Shown one piece after another: positions 24,400-36,823 of a stretch of DNA of 64,000 bases. Both the position numbers and the translations under genes were made by a program. The notes beneath the pieces were generated by a model. It saw only the letters and a list, made by a program, of their open reading frames with translations. It did no database searches and was not told the DNA's origin. Positions within the stretch are counted from its first letter, which is position 1. Every line of letters begins with the position of its first letter. This stretch comes from Strobilurus pachycystidiatus (Eukaryota; Basidiomycota; Agaricomycetes; Agaricales; Physalacriaceae), in NCBI GenBank assembly GCA_019915135.1, contig JAHLMK010000003.1:2170001-2234000 (forward strand), given 5' to 3'.

Positions 24400-27300
24400 A
24401 TGGCCTACTCGAAGCTTGGCGATGGTACCGCCGCCGACTCTCTGCTTGAGCATACCGGTGATTCAGAGGAATCAGGACACCTTAGCCGAGCTCCAATTCC
24501 CAGAGGGACTGCCTCTGTACGCTCTGGTACGAGTCCCCCCATCGTCATCCAAACAGCAAAGCGTCTCATAGCATCACAGACACGAATACCGAGTCGACTT
24601 TATATCCCTTGACGATGACATCTACGACCTCTCATGACATTCTACGACCTCGCACGGTCGACATTGCCGACCAACGTTCAGAAAACTCAAGAAATTCCAC
24701 TACTACGACTGTACACTCCTACTCACGCGCACCCAAACGGATATCTCACGGCTTCACATCCATAGACAAGCGCGACACACTGTCCGAGTCTTTGGTCTCC
24801 GACAGCCACTCGTCCTGGAAGCATAAAGCCCCACACCATTCACCACACGCGAACCCACACTCTCCCGTTCCCGCAACTGTCGTCTTTGCTCGAAACGCAC
24901 CCCGTCTTCACCTCCCGAAGCTCGACAAGTACATCGCCGGGCTTGAACAGCCACCGTTCCTCCAGAAAGGCTCACGCTGGGCAAAGGACAAAATGTTCCC
25001 TCCCATGGACAGGCTGGTCGCATTGGGCCGATCTATCGAGGACTTGGAGTCAAACTCTGCCATTCCTCCGGTCTGGAGAGACCGAAGTACAATTCTCGGC
25101 TCAATTGTGAACGTTCTCCTAGGTTTCTTGGGCTCCAGTGCCCTGGCTGCATTCTACAGTATACAGGGACTAGCCAACACGCTACAGATATTTGCATTGA
25201 TCCTGACCACCATTGGTTTGTAGGCTATAGTTGATGTTTGATTCATCACTGACAGGTGACCTAGTTCCCTTGTTTAACAACGACATACTCAACCAGTGGC
25301 ACGAGCTCCTCTTGGGAACGATACCGAACGTTCTAGCGTTCAACTTTGCATCCTCGGTTGTTCAATCGCTCATCCTTCTGACGATATTTCTGAGTATATC
25401 GTCGGGGCTCTTGTACTACTTTTATCGCGCCACCCGGAATTGCGATCGCTACAACAAGGTGGAAGGGCTACAGCAGAAGGACCCGGAAGGAAGCCGGTGG
25501 GGAGTTTTGATTGCGACGTTTGTTCTGACGGTCATGTACCTGCCTCTGAGCACTATGGCGGTGCACGTTTTGGTCTGGTCTGATGATCTCTGGGTCGTGG
25601 ACAATCCCTACAAGAACGCGACAACTTCCCCTCCCGCTGTTCCTACCCTCGGACCGGCCATCGAATACAGAGATCCACTGGATTTTTGTTGGACGACGAC
25701 AATGAAGAGGAACGAAATCAACTTTGCCCCAGTCATCGTAATCCTTTCAGCGATGGTGCTTCTCTCGGTAAGACATTCATCACGTCGTGGCGTCCTGGGA
25801 TTGATGAAAGTGCAGTTGACAATATGGTTCCCCATTGCATTACGCGCCGTCATACGGGAGTCGGTACCCAAAGTTGACAAGTTCACCGGATTGGGACGTC
25901 GTCGCAATCAAGTAGATCTCGACGGCGAATATCAAAGGTTGCTCGCTCGTGATCAGAATCCGTTTTCTTTCCTCTATAGCGGTGGGTGTCCTCTGCCGTA
26001 CGCTTGCTCGCACCTCTCATGTCAGTTGTAGGCTATCGGCGGGGATGGGCTACGTATCAATCCACGTACCTCTTTGCGAAGCTCAGCACATTGGTGATCA
26101 TCGCCATCATCGATCCGGACAACTGCCTGTTCCGCACGCTACCTCGTACGCCTATTCCGATTGTTCGACAGGTCCTCCTTTTGGTTTCTACGATTGGATT
26201 CTTCTTGGCACAGTGCTTCTTTGCGCCATTCTTTGACCCGGTGAACAATGCGAGCGAATGGACTTCGAGGCTGAACTACGTGTCTACGTCTATTATAGCG
26301 TTGTTGCTTGCGCTCGACATTCCGGGGAAACAGATCTACAACGTTTATATGCTCTACATGTGAGTGAATGTCTTGAGGTTGTTTGGACAATTTCCTGATG
26401 GCTTGCAGCATATATGTCGTCACTTACGGCCTCAGCGTCTGTAAGTGGGAAGCGTTAGACACTCCATCATTTGTTGACGATGCGACAGACTTCACTGTCA
26501 TAAACTGGGGGATCATGCGTCGTGCCATCAAGCGTGAGCGACTTTCTTCTACCACCCCGTTTCTTCATACTCAATCTTCTGACAGGATTCAATAAGCGCA
26601 TCGATTTCAGTAAGTGACTCGTAGTCCCAGTCTCGGTTTTTACTGACCCTTTTGTAGGCGTAGACATATTTTCTCCTGCGTGAGTGTCTTTTTGTCTGGC
26701 TGTGCGCGTCTCTCAATCGTGAACAGCTTGGACCTCTCCTTCCCTTCACCTCATACGAAGCGACGGATATGGCAGGAAACTATCAGCACTCTGATACTCA
26801 CGAAACCTAATCTCATGATTCCTGCCAAGCAGAAGATGGTCTACGCACAGGCTAGAGACTCAGAATATCCGCCTTACCTACTGAATTTTACTGGTACTCC
26901 TGCTGAGCGACATGCAGAGAACCTCAAGGTCAGATTCACGCCCTTTGCCTCACATGTCGCTAACGCCCCAGGCAGATCTTGCGGGAGATCGGTTCCCTTT
27001 CATATACGAAGGCTGCGGCCTTGGTATCCGGACCTGATAGTGAATGGTTCAAGCAGCTCGAGACGGACATCCAGACCAAGTTTGTCGGTCCTGATTCGTA
27101 CTGGAAGGACCCGAAGAACCCCGATTCGCGATGCAGTCATTTCTTCGGGAACGCTTGGTGGATTCCCTTCCCACCTACGCTTGTTATCCGATATGACGAT
27201 GGGCCGTACGCCGTCTTGCAAGATATTCTGGATCTGGAGCGATACATTACTCAGAACGAGAGTTCAAATATTTGTCGTCGACGACAAGTCAGAATGTCGT

Positions 27301-28659
27301 TGCGCGCACTGGAGGGTCAGGTTGTTCGATGGCCTTATGATCATACAGTGGTAAGTTTGGTATCTGGTGAATTTACAGGCCATTGACATCCACTCCAGCC
27401 TATTGGGGCAAATTCAGCGCTCTCCTGGGGCAGAAACAAATACACAACACGCTCGTCTGTTCATTACGAGACTTGCACGTTGACTATCACACGCCGGGGA
27501 CATTTGGAGTGGGACGGGTTCCAGTTTGGCAGCGGTTTCGGGGTGGTCCTAGCCTATTCCAAGAAATTGGACTTGGACGGGAATGCTATTGGGCTTACGG
27601 ACGACTTTGATTTGACGTCCCCGATGGCTCACTTCTTAGGCATGAACAGAAAGCTCATCCATGCTCGCATTGGTCTTGTCGAGAAGGCTCTCGCTGGTTA
27701 TCGACAGCATCATCGACATGAGGTTCATCGCAAAGCGAGCGTTTTGACATACCGATTCTTGGCTAATGTCTACGACAATCCTCAAGAGCCGAAGGGTGTC
27801 ACTATCAGCTCGACGGCGCTGGAGCGGGATCCGAGGGTGCGGGAGTTGATGTCCGGCAGTGAGGAGGCTTTATCCGCCGCGTATGCTCGATTTTGCGCTG
27901 CCTCGAGTAGCGAAACAGCGACCTGGTGGTATATCTTCTGGGTGAGTACTCTTATAACTTCACGGTCGTTTTCTCATTCCTTGAAGGATGACCTCTGGCG
28001 CCGCAATTATGACACTATCCCCGCCCTACAACTTCACGCTGCCGATTTCAATCCCTCTTATCCGACGTCTATTGCGTACACACCCTTGCCTCGACCAGCG
28101 CTGGAATCGTTTCTGGTACAGCGTGGCCTCCTTTCTCAGAAGCAACGTCGAGGAGACTTCTTCCATTCTGGTTTCCTCAACAAACTCTATCTTCGTCTCA
28201 ATGAGACGGCCTTCCGTGGATCGAGCAGGGTATGTCAGGCTCTTTACATTCTCTACGTTGGTTGACAATGTACTGCAGGCCATCATGTTTCACGTTGGGG
28301 GTGATAAATACGAGGACATGGATATGGAAGATGTCGACTTGGAAACACTCGCCCAACCCTCTACCATAGGAACCCTAGGGACTGGAGGAGGAACGGATCA
28401 TGACGAGACATACATCCGTCCACGACCTGTGTACAAGTGGGAGGGTCTGCTAAGCGATCCTGTACAATCTGGAACCCATCGTAGGGGAAGGTTCCTCTCC
28501 AAGCTTGGTGCTTGGATGGGGTTGACGCCGCGGTGGAGATTGGGAGGTATCTCTCCGGGTCTCTCGATGGACGCACGGTTAGAGAACGGCCGGTATGTGC
28601 TGACGGACGATGGGAGCACGGTTGGAGGAGACAGTTACATGGATTCTAACAAACACTGA
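24400..28659 (+). CDS. Very large multi-pass membrane protein, function unknown
   Basis: Starts with MAYSKLGDG at 24400. A clean 53-nt intron at about 24528-24580 joins the first exon to the frame through PLTMTSTTSHD. About a dozen more short introns follow, for a protein of roughly 1,100-1,200 residues. About eight hydrophobic helices are visible in the first half, for example SIVNVLLGFLGSSALAAF, SLILLTIFLSISSGLLYYF, LLLVSTIGFFLAQCFFAPFF and LNYVSTSIIALLLALDIPG. A long soluble domain follows (CSHFFGNAWWIPFPPTLVIR, WDGFQFGSGFGVVLAYSKKL), probably cytosolic. It ends with an acidic linker (DMDMEDVDLETLAQ) and a C-terminal tail. I recognise no named family. The gene looks intact. Probably a basidiomycete-wide protein of the plasma or internal membranes, by inference. 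Confidence 0.75.
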
Positions 28660-28788
28660 CACGACCATATAGTTAATGATATCTAACGCACGCATCTATT
28701 TTATTCGCTACTTACAGTTTGGTTAATGTGTATACATGATATCCGCCAGCATTTTGGTGTAAGCCTACCGAATTTCGAAGGGTCGTGA

Positions 28789-29455
<667 letters not shown>

Positions 29456-29512
29456 AGTGGTGCTGAATGAAAAGAATATATATTGCGCGTATCTGCCACT
29501 GTCGGTACCCAA

Positions 29513-29825
29513 TCATCCTTGGCGCTACACGCACAACAGTTAAGATACAAGAGGCAAGCCAGAGCTGAAGGTAACACACCTGCTTATGCTTTGGGTTCTT
29601 TTTGCATACGACATACATCCTGCCCTTCCTCTTCACCATGGCGCATCCGTCGCACATTATTTTCACGGATGACCGCACTTTCATGCCGCGAGCCAGGCTA
29701 GGTATTATTGGGGTCCATTGTGCCGCGTGGTTATGTGCGTGAGGGTGTTGGTGGTGGACGGCGGGTGATAGTGTCCGTAGCCGTGTTAGCAGTGGCCGGG
29801 ACGATGCCAGGAGTGCGCGCAACAT
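29513..29825 (-). CDS. Mitochondrial large-subunit ribosomal protein bL36m
   Basis: Mitochondrial homologue of bacterial L36. The N-terminus of about 45 residues is rich in Arg, Ser and His without acidic residues, as in a mitochondrial presequence. The mature part is the usual short zinc-ribbon protein [20 protein letters not shown], then [11 protein letters not shown] and, after one intron (about 29526-29580), RQG and the stop. The Cys pair CDGC, a further Cys and His are the zinc ligands of the family. Length about 87 residues. It is convergent with the DFR gene, 57 bp apart. Confidence 0.9.
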
Positions 29826-30242
29826 GACGGCTTCAGCTGAAATGGATTTGAGGATATTTGAGGAACATGTGACCTAGTGTGACTGCCGACATCCACCACC
29901 AGCGGCCCTGGCCATCCAACAGCGACGGAGTCTGGGTCTATGTTCTCACCGCTGACCACTCTGAGAGCCCGAGAGCTGTCTTTTCAAGTCTTTCTCCCCG
30001 AGACCGAGACGCAACACGGGCTTGATCTTCATCAGGAAGCTATAAAAGCGAAAAGGCTTCGACTTCGAACTTCGGAAGTGTCACTTCTTGAGGTGTGTTC
30101 CACGGTCAAAAGCGACACTGACCACATTCAAATGATTGATTGACGGTGACGGCCTCTCAATATTCATTGGCTGGTTCAGATTTTCACTTGACATGCTTCA
30201 GTGATTGCGAATACAGTTCAGCTTCCTATGCAAAATAACTGT
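29826..30242. other. Intergenic stretch
   Basis: About 420 bp between the bL36m start and the 3' end of the D-serine dehydratase gene. One plus-strand open frame at 29940-30143 has no support. Nothing else seen. Confidence 0.4.
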
Positions 30243-31738
30243 CTACCATCCCTTCCACGGCACCCAAACATCTACCACCTTCTTTCCGTTCTCCACAGTC
30301 GAATCTACGATATAATACCATGGATAGGCAGCAGAAATCAGACAGGCGTGTTGTCCAACAATGTCGAGTACCTGTCCCAACTTGAGGACCTCTTCCTTGT
30401 CTTCACGTGTCAAGATTCCATGCTCTTGCGATACCCTGCCCACCCTCCACTTGAACCCAACAACGTCTCCGAAGCCGCCTGACGGTCCAGTGTCTTTGCT
30501 GAACGCGATTGCTCCTGCGTCGACTATGGCCTCGTCTGTTCCGTTTTTGCCACGTCCAGGATAATACGACACGACTGTCGCGCGTACGCGCTGTGCTATC
30601 TGGGGCCCACCAATCAAGGTGGTGTGCTGCTGCTGGAGATCCAACATGGGATAGTTCCCTGCATTTATCAGAGTCAACACGCTTGTACGGTCAAACAGCC
30701 TCGATTACTCACCGGCGTGCAGCTCAAGCTCGCCTTGGAGCAGAGTACTCAAGGTAGCCTTCGTTTCAGCACTGGCGGCATGGGCAGTCGGCGTTGAGCC
30801 AACAGACAAAACAAAGGGAGTCTCGGAAGGATCCTTCCCTAAAGACTTGAGGATCGAGGTTGCCTTCTGAGCAGCGACGTTGACCGCCTGGACCTCCCCA
30901 GACAAGAAAGAGGACGCCTCATCCAAAGAAGTCGACGCGTACGCATTGCCTGCATGGCCATAGAATCCATACACAGAGACACTTGGCGACGCAAACATTA
31001 TCTTCAGCAACTCCTCGAAATACGGAGTACTTGTCGACACGCCAGCGCGCCTGAGCACAGGTAGTCAGAATACACACAAGCAAACTGCGGACGCGCTTAC
31101 TGTTGACCGCCATCAATCTTCACGAAGGCTGACCATTTCCGGGGCTGGCTTCGTTGCGACTCGAACTTTTCGAGGAAGGCCACTTGATCTGGGTGATCCA
31201 CAAGTATGCGTACCACACCGCCATCCTCAGCCATGGTGTCCCATAAACTGGAAAGGTCTTCCACTTTGGTGGTATCCACAGGCAGACCATATAACAACTG
31301 TCCAAAACAGTAAGAACCGGCCCATCATCGCGCATAGGAGTAACTCACATCTTTGACAGTTCCATCCTTGACAAGTCCGGCGTTTATGACATTCCATGCC
31401 TCCATTAGTGTCGAAACCACCACCTTGTGTGTCTGGTTCGCGCTGGAGATCAGCTGTAGCTTGGTGCCTTCTGCAGTCTAACGCATGCGTGAATAGTGGT
31501 CATCTGGACGTGGCAAATGATGTGGCACCTTGTGCGTTTTTAGATGGGCTCTGAATCCCGCGCCCCATGCATCAGCTTTGAGGTGCATCTTCGCGCAATT
31601 CTCCGCGAATATGGATCGGTCTATGATGAATGCAGGCGTCCGCAGTCCATCCAGAGGTTTACCGACGAATGCTTCGACGAGAGCGGCCTTGGACGGCAGG
31701 GCTAGCAGATCGATGGGGGTCTTTGTTGGAGCGGGCAT
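30243..31738 (-). CDS. DSD1: D-serine dehydratase (alanine-racemase-fold PLP enzyme)
   Basis: Eukaryotic-type, Zn- and PLP-dependent D-serine dehydratase (fold type III), converting D-serine to pyruvate and ammonia through an aminoacrylate intermediate; the family also includes D-threonine aldolases. About six exons with no broken frame. Visible elements: LRTPAFIIDRSIF near the N-terminus; the PLP lysine in GFRAHLKTHK; VKIDGGQQRAGV; YGFYGHAGNAY; SVGSTPTAH for phosphate binding; NYPMLDLQQQ; and the C-terminal GQHACL, holding the His and Cys zinc ligands of this family. Start MPAPTKTP at 31738. RidA lies 270 bp upstream on the same strand, which fits a role in clearing the aminoacrylate this enzyme makes. 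Confidence 0.9.
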
Positions 31739-32008
31739 GGTGGTGGTTAGTCAAAGCTAAAACTTTCGAGTCGTGGCTGCACTTTGAGGTGATCCTGAGG
31801 TGATCGGACAGATAGCACGTCCACGTGGAACGGGCCGAGGCGACGCGTCAATTTGCAATGATGGCGATATCTGAAGATCGCTAAGGGACAGAGCGGACAA
31901 CTTCCCGCTTTTCAGTGAGTGCAAGGCAGTGCAAGGAACGCTCGAGTTGACTTTGACTTCTGCATTTGTAGCAACAATTTACTTGGACTCTGAGCTACAG
32001 TACATATT

Positions 32009-32536
32009 TTACGCGGCAGCAATGCACTCAATCTCAACATCAACGTCGTTGGGGAGTTTGGCGGCTTGGATGCAGGTCCTTGCAGGTTTTGGGCTGGGAA
32101 GCATCTAGAAGGAGTCAGTGTTAGTCCGGCACGTCGACTGCGATACTGACCTTTTCGTAGATCTCGTTCATGGCGGAAAAGTCATCCATGTTCTTCAAGT
32201 ACACGTTAACCTTGACGACCTTCTCCCAGGACGAGCCGGAAGCAGCCAGGACATTGCCGAGGTTCTTTATGCACTGGGCCTATGCAGACGGATCGGTACG
32301 TGTATAATCAGCGATAGAGAAGTGACAGACTGTGTGCTCCTGGACACCACCATCGACAAGTTTGCCGTTCTTGTCGACGGGAGTCTGGCCGGACAGGAAG
32401 ATCAGGCCGGGGACCTTGGTCGCATGCGCTGTGGTCGCAATCAGACGCGATCCAAGGATAAACGCGAGTTGGTGCACTCACAAAGGATGCGGGTGAAGGT
32501 GCTGTTTTCTTCAGAGTTGATTCGCTCGACGGACAT
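32009..32536 (-). CDS. RidA / YjgF-type enamine deaminase
   Basis: Small trimeric enzyme that hydrolyses reactive enamines and imines such as 2-aminoacrylate, formed by PLP enzymes, to pyruvate-type keto acids and ammonia. Four exons give about 128 residues. Motifs: MSVERINSEEN start, KVPGLIFLSGQTPVD, KNLGNVLAASGSSWEKVVKV, then the active-site arginine in PKPARTCIQAAKLPNDV and the closing VEIECIAA. The intron at about 32290-32335 has its acceptor directly before AQCIKN. The protein starts without an obvious mitochondrial presequence, so it is probably cytosolic. It lies upstream of D-serine dehydratase on the same strand and is divergent from the Dal5-type transporter. Confidence 0.9.
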
Positions 32537-32865
32537 GGTGGATGTGTGAAGGTGAGGCTTGATTTGGCAATCCATCGGCTGGCACCTTTATCTTCACCTT
32601 ATCAAACTTCGGTCCGGTCGGTTGATGGCGGTAAACTTTGCCGGGGCCATTTCCTCCAGCCCCGCCACGGAACGTTCAATGACCATCGCGTTTCCTCAAT
32701 TCTCAGCAGACAGGCGTTATCTTTTGGTATCTCCATCTCCAATGCGATAACCTACCTGCTGTCAGTGTGATAGCCGCGAGAAGCACCACTCCACTATATA
32801 TTCTGGCTCGTGATGATGGGGTTCAGCGTCCTTCTCGACCTGCTTCTCAAGTACCAGCACTGAGC
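32537..32865. promoter_or_regulatory. Divergent promoter between RidA and the Dal5-type transporter
   Basis: Only 329 bp separate the start codons of ridA (minus, 32536) and the MFS gene (plus, 32866). Such a short shared region allows co-regulation. I cannot name a specific operator; no GATA cluster was checked exhaustively. Confidence 0.45.
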
Positions 32866-35233
32866 ATGGAGAAGACTGAAGCCACGTCTCGTGTCGACGC
32901 GGGCAGCCCTACCAAGGAAGTCTTCGCGGATGCCGAATCACAGTCCGTCGAGTTTACGCGCGCTGAAGAGCGTCGGCTTCTGCGCAAGTTCGACTTCTCC
33001 ATACTCCCGCCTCTGACTATCATGTGAGTTCTTTCGCGCTTCTCTCACGGGCACGAAGTACTTACTGCAACCCACAGGTACCTCTGTAATGCACTGGACA
33101 AAGGTAATGTCGGTAACGCTAAGACCGATGGGTGGGACAAGGTGGGCCTACAACTTCATCGCACAAACCCTTGTCTCACAACTACCGTAGGATATTGGAC
33201 TGCACGGAAATCAGGTAAGCTGATTCGTATCTTACGCCTTGGACTCTATGCCGACGTCTTCAATCTTCACGATAAGTATTACCTCCTCGTGATGGTTTTC
33301 TATGTGAGTGATGCCCCTTCGACGCGACTTCGAAGCCAATGAATGACCATTCGTACAGGTGCCATTCTGCCTGTAAGATCCGTTACTGGTGTCCATACAA
33401 TTCGTGCTCACATGTCCAAAGCTTCGGGACCCCCATTAGTCTCCTTGTGAAGAGATTCTCTGCTGCAAGGGTGCTTCCTATCATGATGATTGGATTTGTG
33501 AGTCCTCCTTCAGAGGCCCCGTTGCTTGTGATATTGAAGCTATTTTAGGGTTCAATGTACGTCCACTCAACCAGTATCGGATATGCGGTGAACATAATTG
33601 TTGCCAGGTCTCTCTTCGCGGGTATTGCAAAGAACTTCTCTGGTTAGTTCATTGTCCCCATTCCACTTCCATCTTACCGATGGTTTCTCAGAAATCTTTG
33701 CAATTCGATGGTTCCTTGGTATCTTCGAGTCTGCTATGCTTCCCGGAGTGGTGAGTCGCGGTCCATCACACCTTCATTCTGTGTAATCTAAAACATGACC
33801 AGGTCTTCTACCTCTCGACCTTCTACACTCGCGGTGAACTTGCGTCTCGTGTGGGTTTGTTCTATGGTAAGATTCTGCGATCCCTCTCGCTCCTTCCTTG
33901 CGCTGACAGAAAACAGCTGCTGCTGCAATCTCTGGAGCATTCTCAGGTATGTCAATAATTGTGGCGTAAGGCGGTCATCTCAACTTAAACCTGGTCACTC
34001 AGGTCTTATTGCATTCGGTGTGTTCCAGATCAAGAATGGCAAGCACCATGGGTGGCAGTATTTGTTCTGGATTGAAGGCAACTACTTTCGCATCTCGTCT
34101 TTGGCGGTAAACTAAATACAAGCTTCCTTCTAGGTGCTGGAACTTGCTTCTTCGCCATCCTTGCCTTCCTCTGGCTCCCCCGCTCACCGTCCACTTGGTG
34201 GTACCTCGATGATCGCCAAAAGGCCATCGCCCGCGCTCGCATCCTCGCAGCGTCTTCTGTAACCGCTGACGAAAAGCTGAACATCCGCGATGCCTTCCGT
34301 CCGCTCAAGGATCCGCTCTACTGGTTGTGGGCTTTGATCAGCTTGTCGCTCGGTGTTCCTCTTGCGAGCGTGAACAACTTCCTGCCCCAGATCGTCGCCA
34401 GTCTCGGCTATTCCACCATCAAGACCAACCTCTACACTGTCGCTCCGAACATTGTGGGCACTGTGTCGCTGTTGGTGCTGACGTTCTCTTCGGATTATTT
34501 CTACGAGCGGTCGATTCATATCTGTATTCCCTTGGCCACCACCCTCATTGGGTTCATCGTTTTGGGATCTATCGATGTTACTCAGCATAAGGGGGTAAAT
34601 GGATTCGTTCTTGTGCCTGAGCGCGTCGTTGACTGTTCCATAGGTTGCCTATTTTGCTTGCTTCTTGTTGACTATGGGGGTAGGTTCTCGCAAACCCACC
34701 CTCTTCTCCATCTGACCAGTCCTCTCAGGCCTCGGCTCCTTCGGTACTGGTAGCGACGTGGTACAACAATAACACACCTTCGGAATCTCGCAGAGCCGTG
34801 GTGACGGCTGTTATGGGTACGTGGCGCACAATGTGCGCTTATTTCGATTGATGTTGACAACCTGTATCAGTGGCGATCGCAAACTCGTCAGGCTTGATAT
34901 CGACGAATGTCTTCAGAGCCCAGGATGAGCCCAAGTATATCCCTGGTAAAGTCGTTCTGTCATATATCCGCAACCTGCTTATGTCTCGACAGCCCTCGCA
35001 ACGTCTGCTACGTTCGGTGGAGTCTGCCTGGTCATTGTCGCCGGGTATGTGGCGCGGGCAATGTACTGCTAGAGTCTTACTGACGATTGTACAGCACTGG
35101 GATATGGATGAGACTTGAGAACAGGAAGAGGAATAAGGCGCAAGGGCTATCAGACAATTACTCGGCGGCGAACACTCATACCGATGAGTTGGGTGAAGGA
35201 AGACATTCTGCTTCTTTCCGTTACACGTATTAG
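32866..35233 (+). CDS. MFS transporter of the Dal5 / allantoate permease type
   Basis: Anion:cation symporter group (Dal5, Tna1, Liz1, Fen2), importing carboxylate-type nutrients such as allantoate, nicotinate, pantothenate or small peptides; the substrate here is unknown. About fourteen short exons. The N-terminus is cytosolic and charged. Then come RRLLRKFDFSILPPLTIMYL (start of helix 1), NALDKGNVGNA, IGLHGNQYYLLVMVFYVPF, RWFLGIFESAMLPGVVFYLS, GWQYLFWIEG and WLPRSPSTWWYL, then a second half with GVPLASVNNFLPQIVASLGY. The order is typical of the family with about 12 helices. The last exon starts at 35095 and the stop is at 35233. A second copy of that terminal exon, with its acceptor and splice context, follows in the tandem repeat downstream. 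Confidence 0.85.
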
Positions 35234-35963
35234 ACTATGCTCGTTGTACCTAGGGTTTTTGGTGGACGTAGCAATTATGATTTATTGACATGAATAACGA
35301 GCGAACAGAGGAGAGCATCGAGCTTGCGAGTGATGTCCCAGGAGCTAAAGAAGTGCCTTGCATCGACGAGCATTTAGCAGGTTTTTTGTCCTTGAAGTGA
35401 ATCCGAAATCCAGTTATCGGAGTCGAAACGTTACAAGTAAGATTCGTTCAATCTCCGTATGTGGTGCGGGCAATCTACTACTAGAGCTTGACTGACAATT
35501 TTACAGCACTGGGATATGGATGAGACTTGGAAATGAGAAGAGGAATAAGGCGCAAGGGCTGTCAGACAATTTTTCGGCGGCGAACACTCACACCGATGAG
35601 TTGGGCGAAGGAAGACAGTCTTCTTCTTTCCGTTACAACTTACATGTATTAGGATATGCTCGTTTACAATGTTTTTGGTGGACGTGGTAGTTGTGATATG
35701 TTGATTTCAGTAACGAGAGAACAGAGAGAGCATCGTTCATAGTGTGTTTTGGCTGCTACGTTAGAGTTATGATGAAACGTGTCCACCAAAACAAAAAGAT
35801 TAACTGAGAGAGCATCAAGCCTGCGAGTGAATCCCAGGACGCTAGATCAGAGATGAATCAGTGTCTTGCATCGACGAGCTTCTAGCAGGTTTCCTGCCCT
35901 CAAAGTCAGGCAACATCCAGTTATCTGAGTCAAGACGGTTGGTTGAACTTGGTTCAATCTCCG
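35042..35963 (+). repeat. Tandem duplication of the 3' end of the transporter gene (two units)
   Basis: Unit A (35042-35454) contains the last intron, last exon and 3' flank of the MFS gene. Unit B (35455-35963) repeats it with substitutions and one insertion of about 90 bp. Both start at ccg(gg)tatgtgg and keep the acceptor ttacagcactgggatatgg. Unit B still codes GIWMRLGNEKRNKAQG in frame and would end at 35690. In unit B, tttttggtgg at about 35672 and ccaccaaaac at about 35784 form an inverted pair, so the insertion may be an inverted piece. Age is moderate: the copies are recognisable but not identical. Confidence 0.85.
35507..35690 (+). other. Possible alternative terminal exon of the MFS gene
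   Basis: The duplicated last exon in unit B keeps an acceptor (ends 35506) and an open frame equivalent to the real last exon. It differs at the end: FRYN then an 18-residue extension before the stop at 35688-35690. It could be used if the upstream acceptor is skipped. It could equally be a silent relic. No transcript evidence. Confidence 0.4.
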
Positions 35964-36093
35964 GCCTACCGGACCGAGCAGACACCGTGGGATCCAGCTG
36001 TACAGCACAACACGGCGGCATCCCGGCTAGGCCAATCAAAGTTTTACCTCGACCAGCCGCCTCCCCGACCGACCCCTCGACGACCTCAAGACC

Positions 36094-36823
36094 ATGGCTG
36101 AACAGGTGCGTGCCCTGCGACATCTACCGACGCCCTGCTGAACCACGGTCGAATTTTCCAGATTGAGAAGGCTTTCCAAAAGCAGGCCATTTTCCAAAAT
36201 GCCAAACTGCGCGGTACGTGCTGCCGTGCAACGACAGGCCTGGACGTAGCCTGACGACTGGGTGACTGTAGGCGGCAAGAAGGTGTCCACCAAGGACAAG
36301 CGGTGGTACAAGGATGTCGGCCTTGGCTTCAAGACGCCCCAGGAGGCTATCAATGGCACTTATATTGGTGCGTGATTCGCAGTTGGATTTCGACCCGATG
36401 CTGAACGCTGCGCGCAGACAAGAAGTGCCCCTTCACCGGTGAAGTCTCGATCCGTGGCCGTATCCTGACTGGCAAAGTCGTCTCCACCAAAATGACCCGC
36501 ACCGTCATCATCCGACGAGACTACCTCCACTACATCGCGAAATACAGTGCGTCGGCTTGTCTGTCTGGATCCATTATCTGACTGCTCCTTGCCCAGACCG
36601 TTACGAGAAGCGACACAAAAACTTGGCGGCACACGTTTCGCCCGCTTTCCGTATTGAGGTCGGAGACACCGTCACTGTTGGTACGTGATCATCAGACAGT
36701 GTTCAACTTGCACTGGCTGATTGCTGTGCAGGACAATGCCGGCCATTATCGAAGACGGTGCGGTTCAACGTGCTGAGGGTGAGCAAGAACAAGGCGGCTG
36801 CCAAGGCATTCGGCAAGTTCTAA
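36094..36823 (+). CDS. RPS11: 40S ribosomal protein uS17 (RPS11)
   Basis: Cytosolic small-subunit ribosomal protein. Five exons with typical short introns; the first exon codes only MAEQ. Sequence in order: [15 protein letters not shown], then [59 protein letters not shown], the conserved [15 protein letters not shown], and the C-terminus [19 protein letters not shown]. Length about 155 residues matches the family. The minimal first exon before a first intron is common for fungal ribosomal protein genes. Confidence 0.95.
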
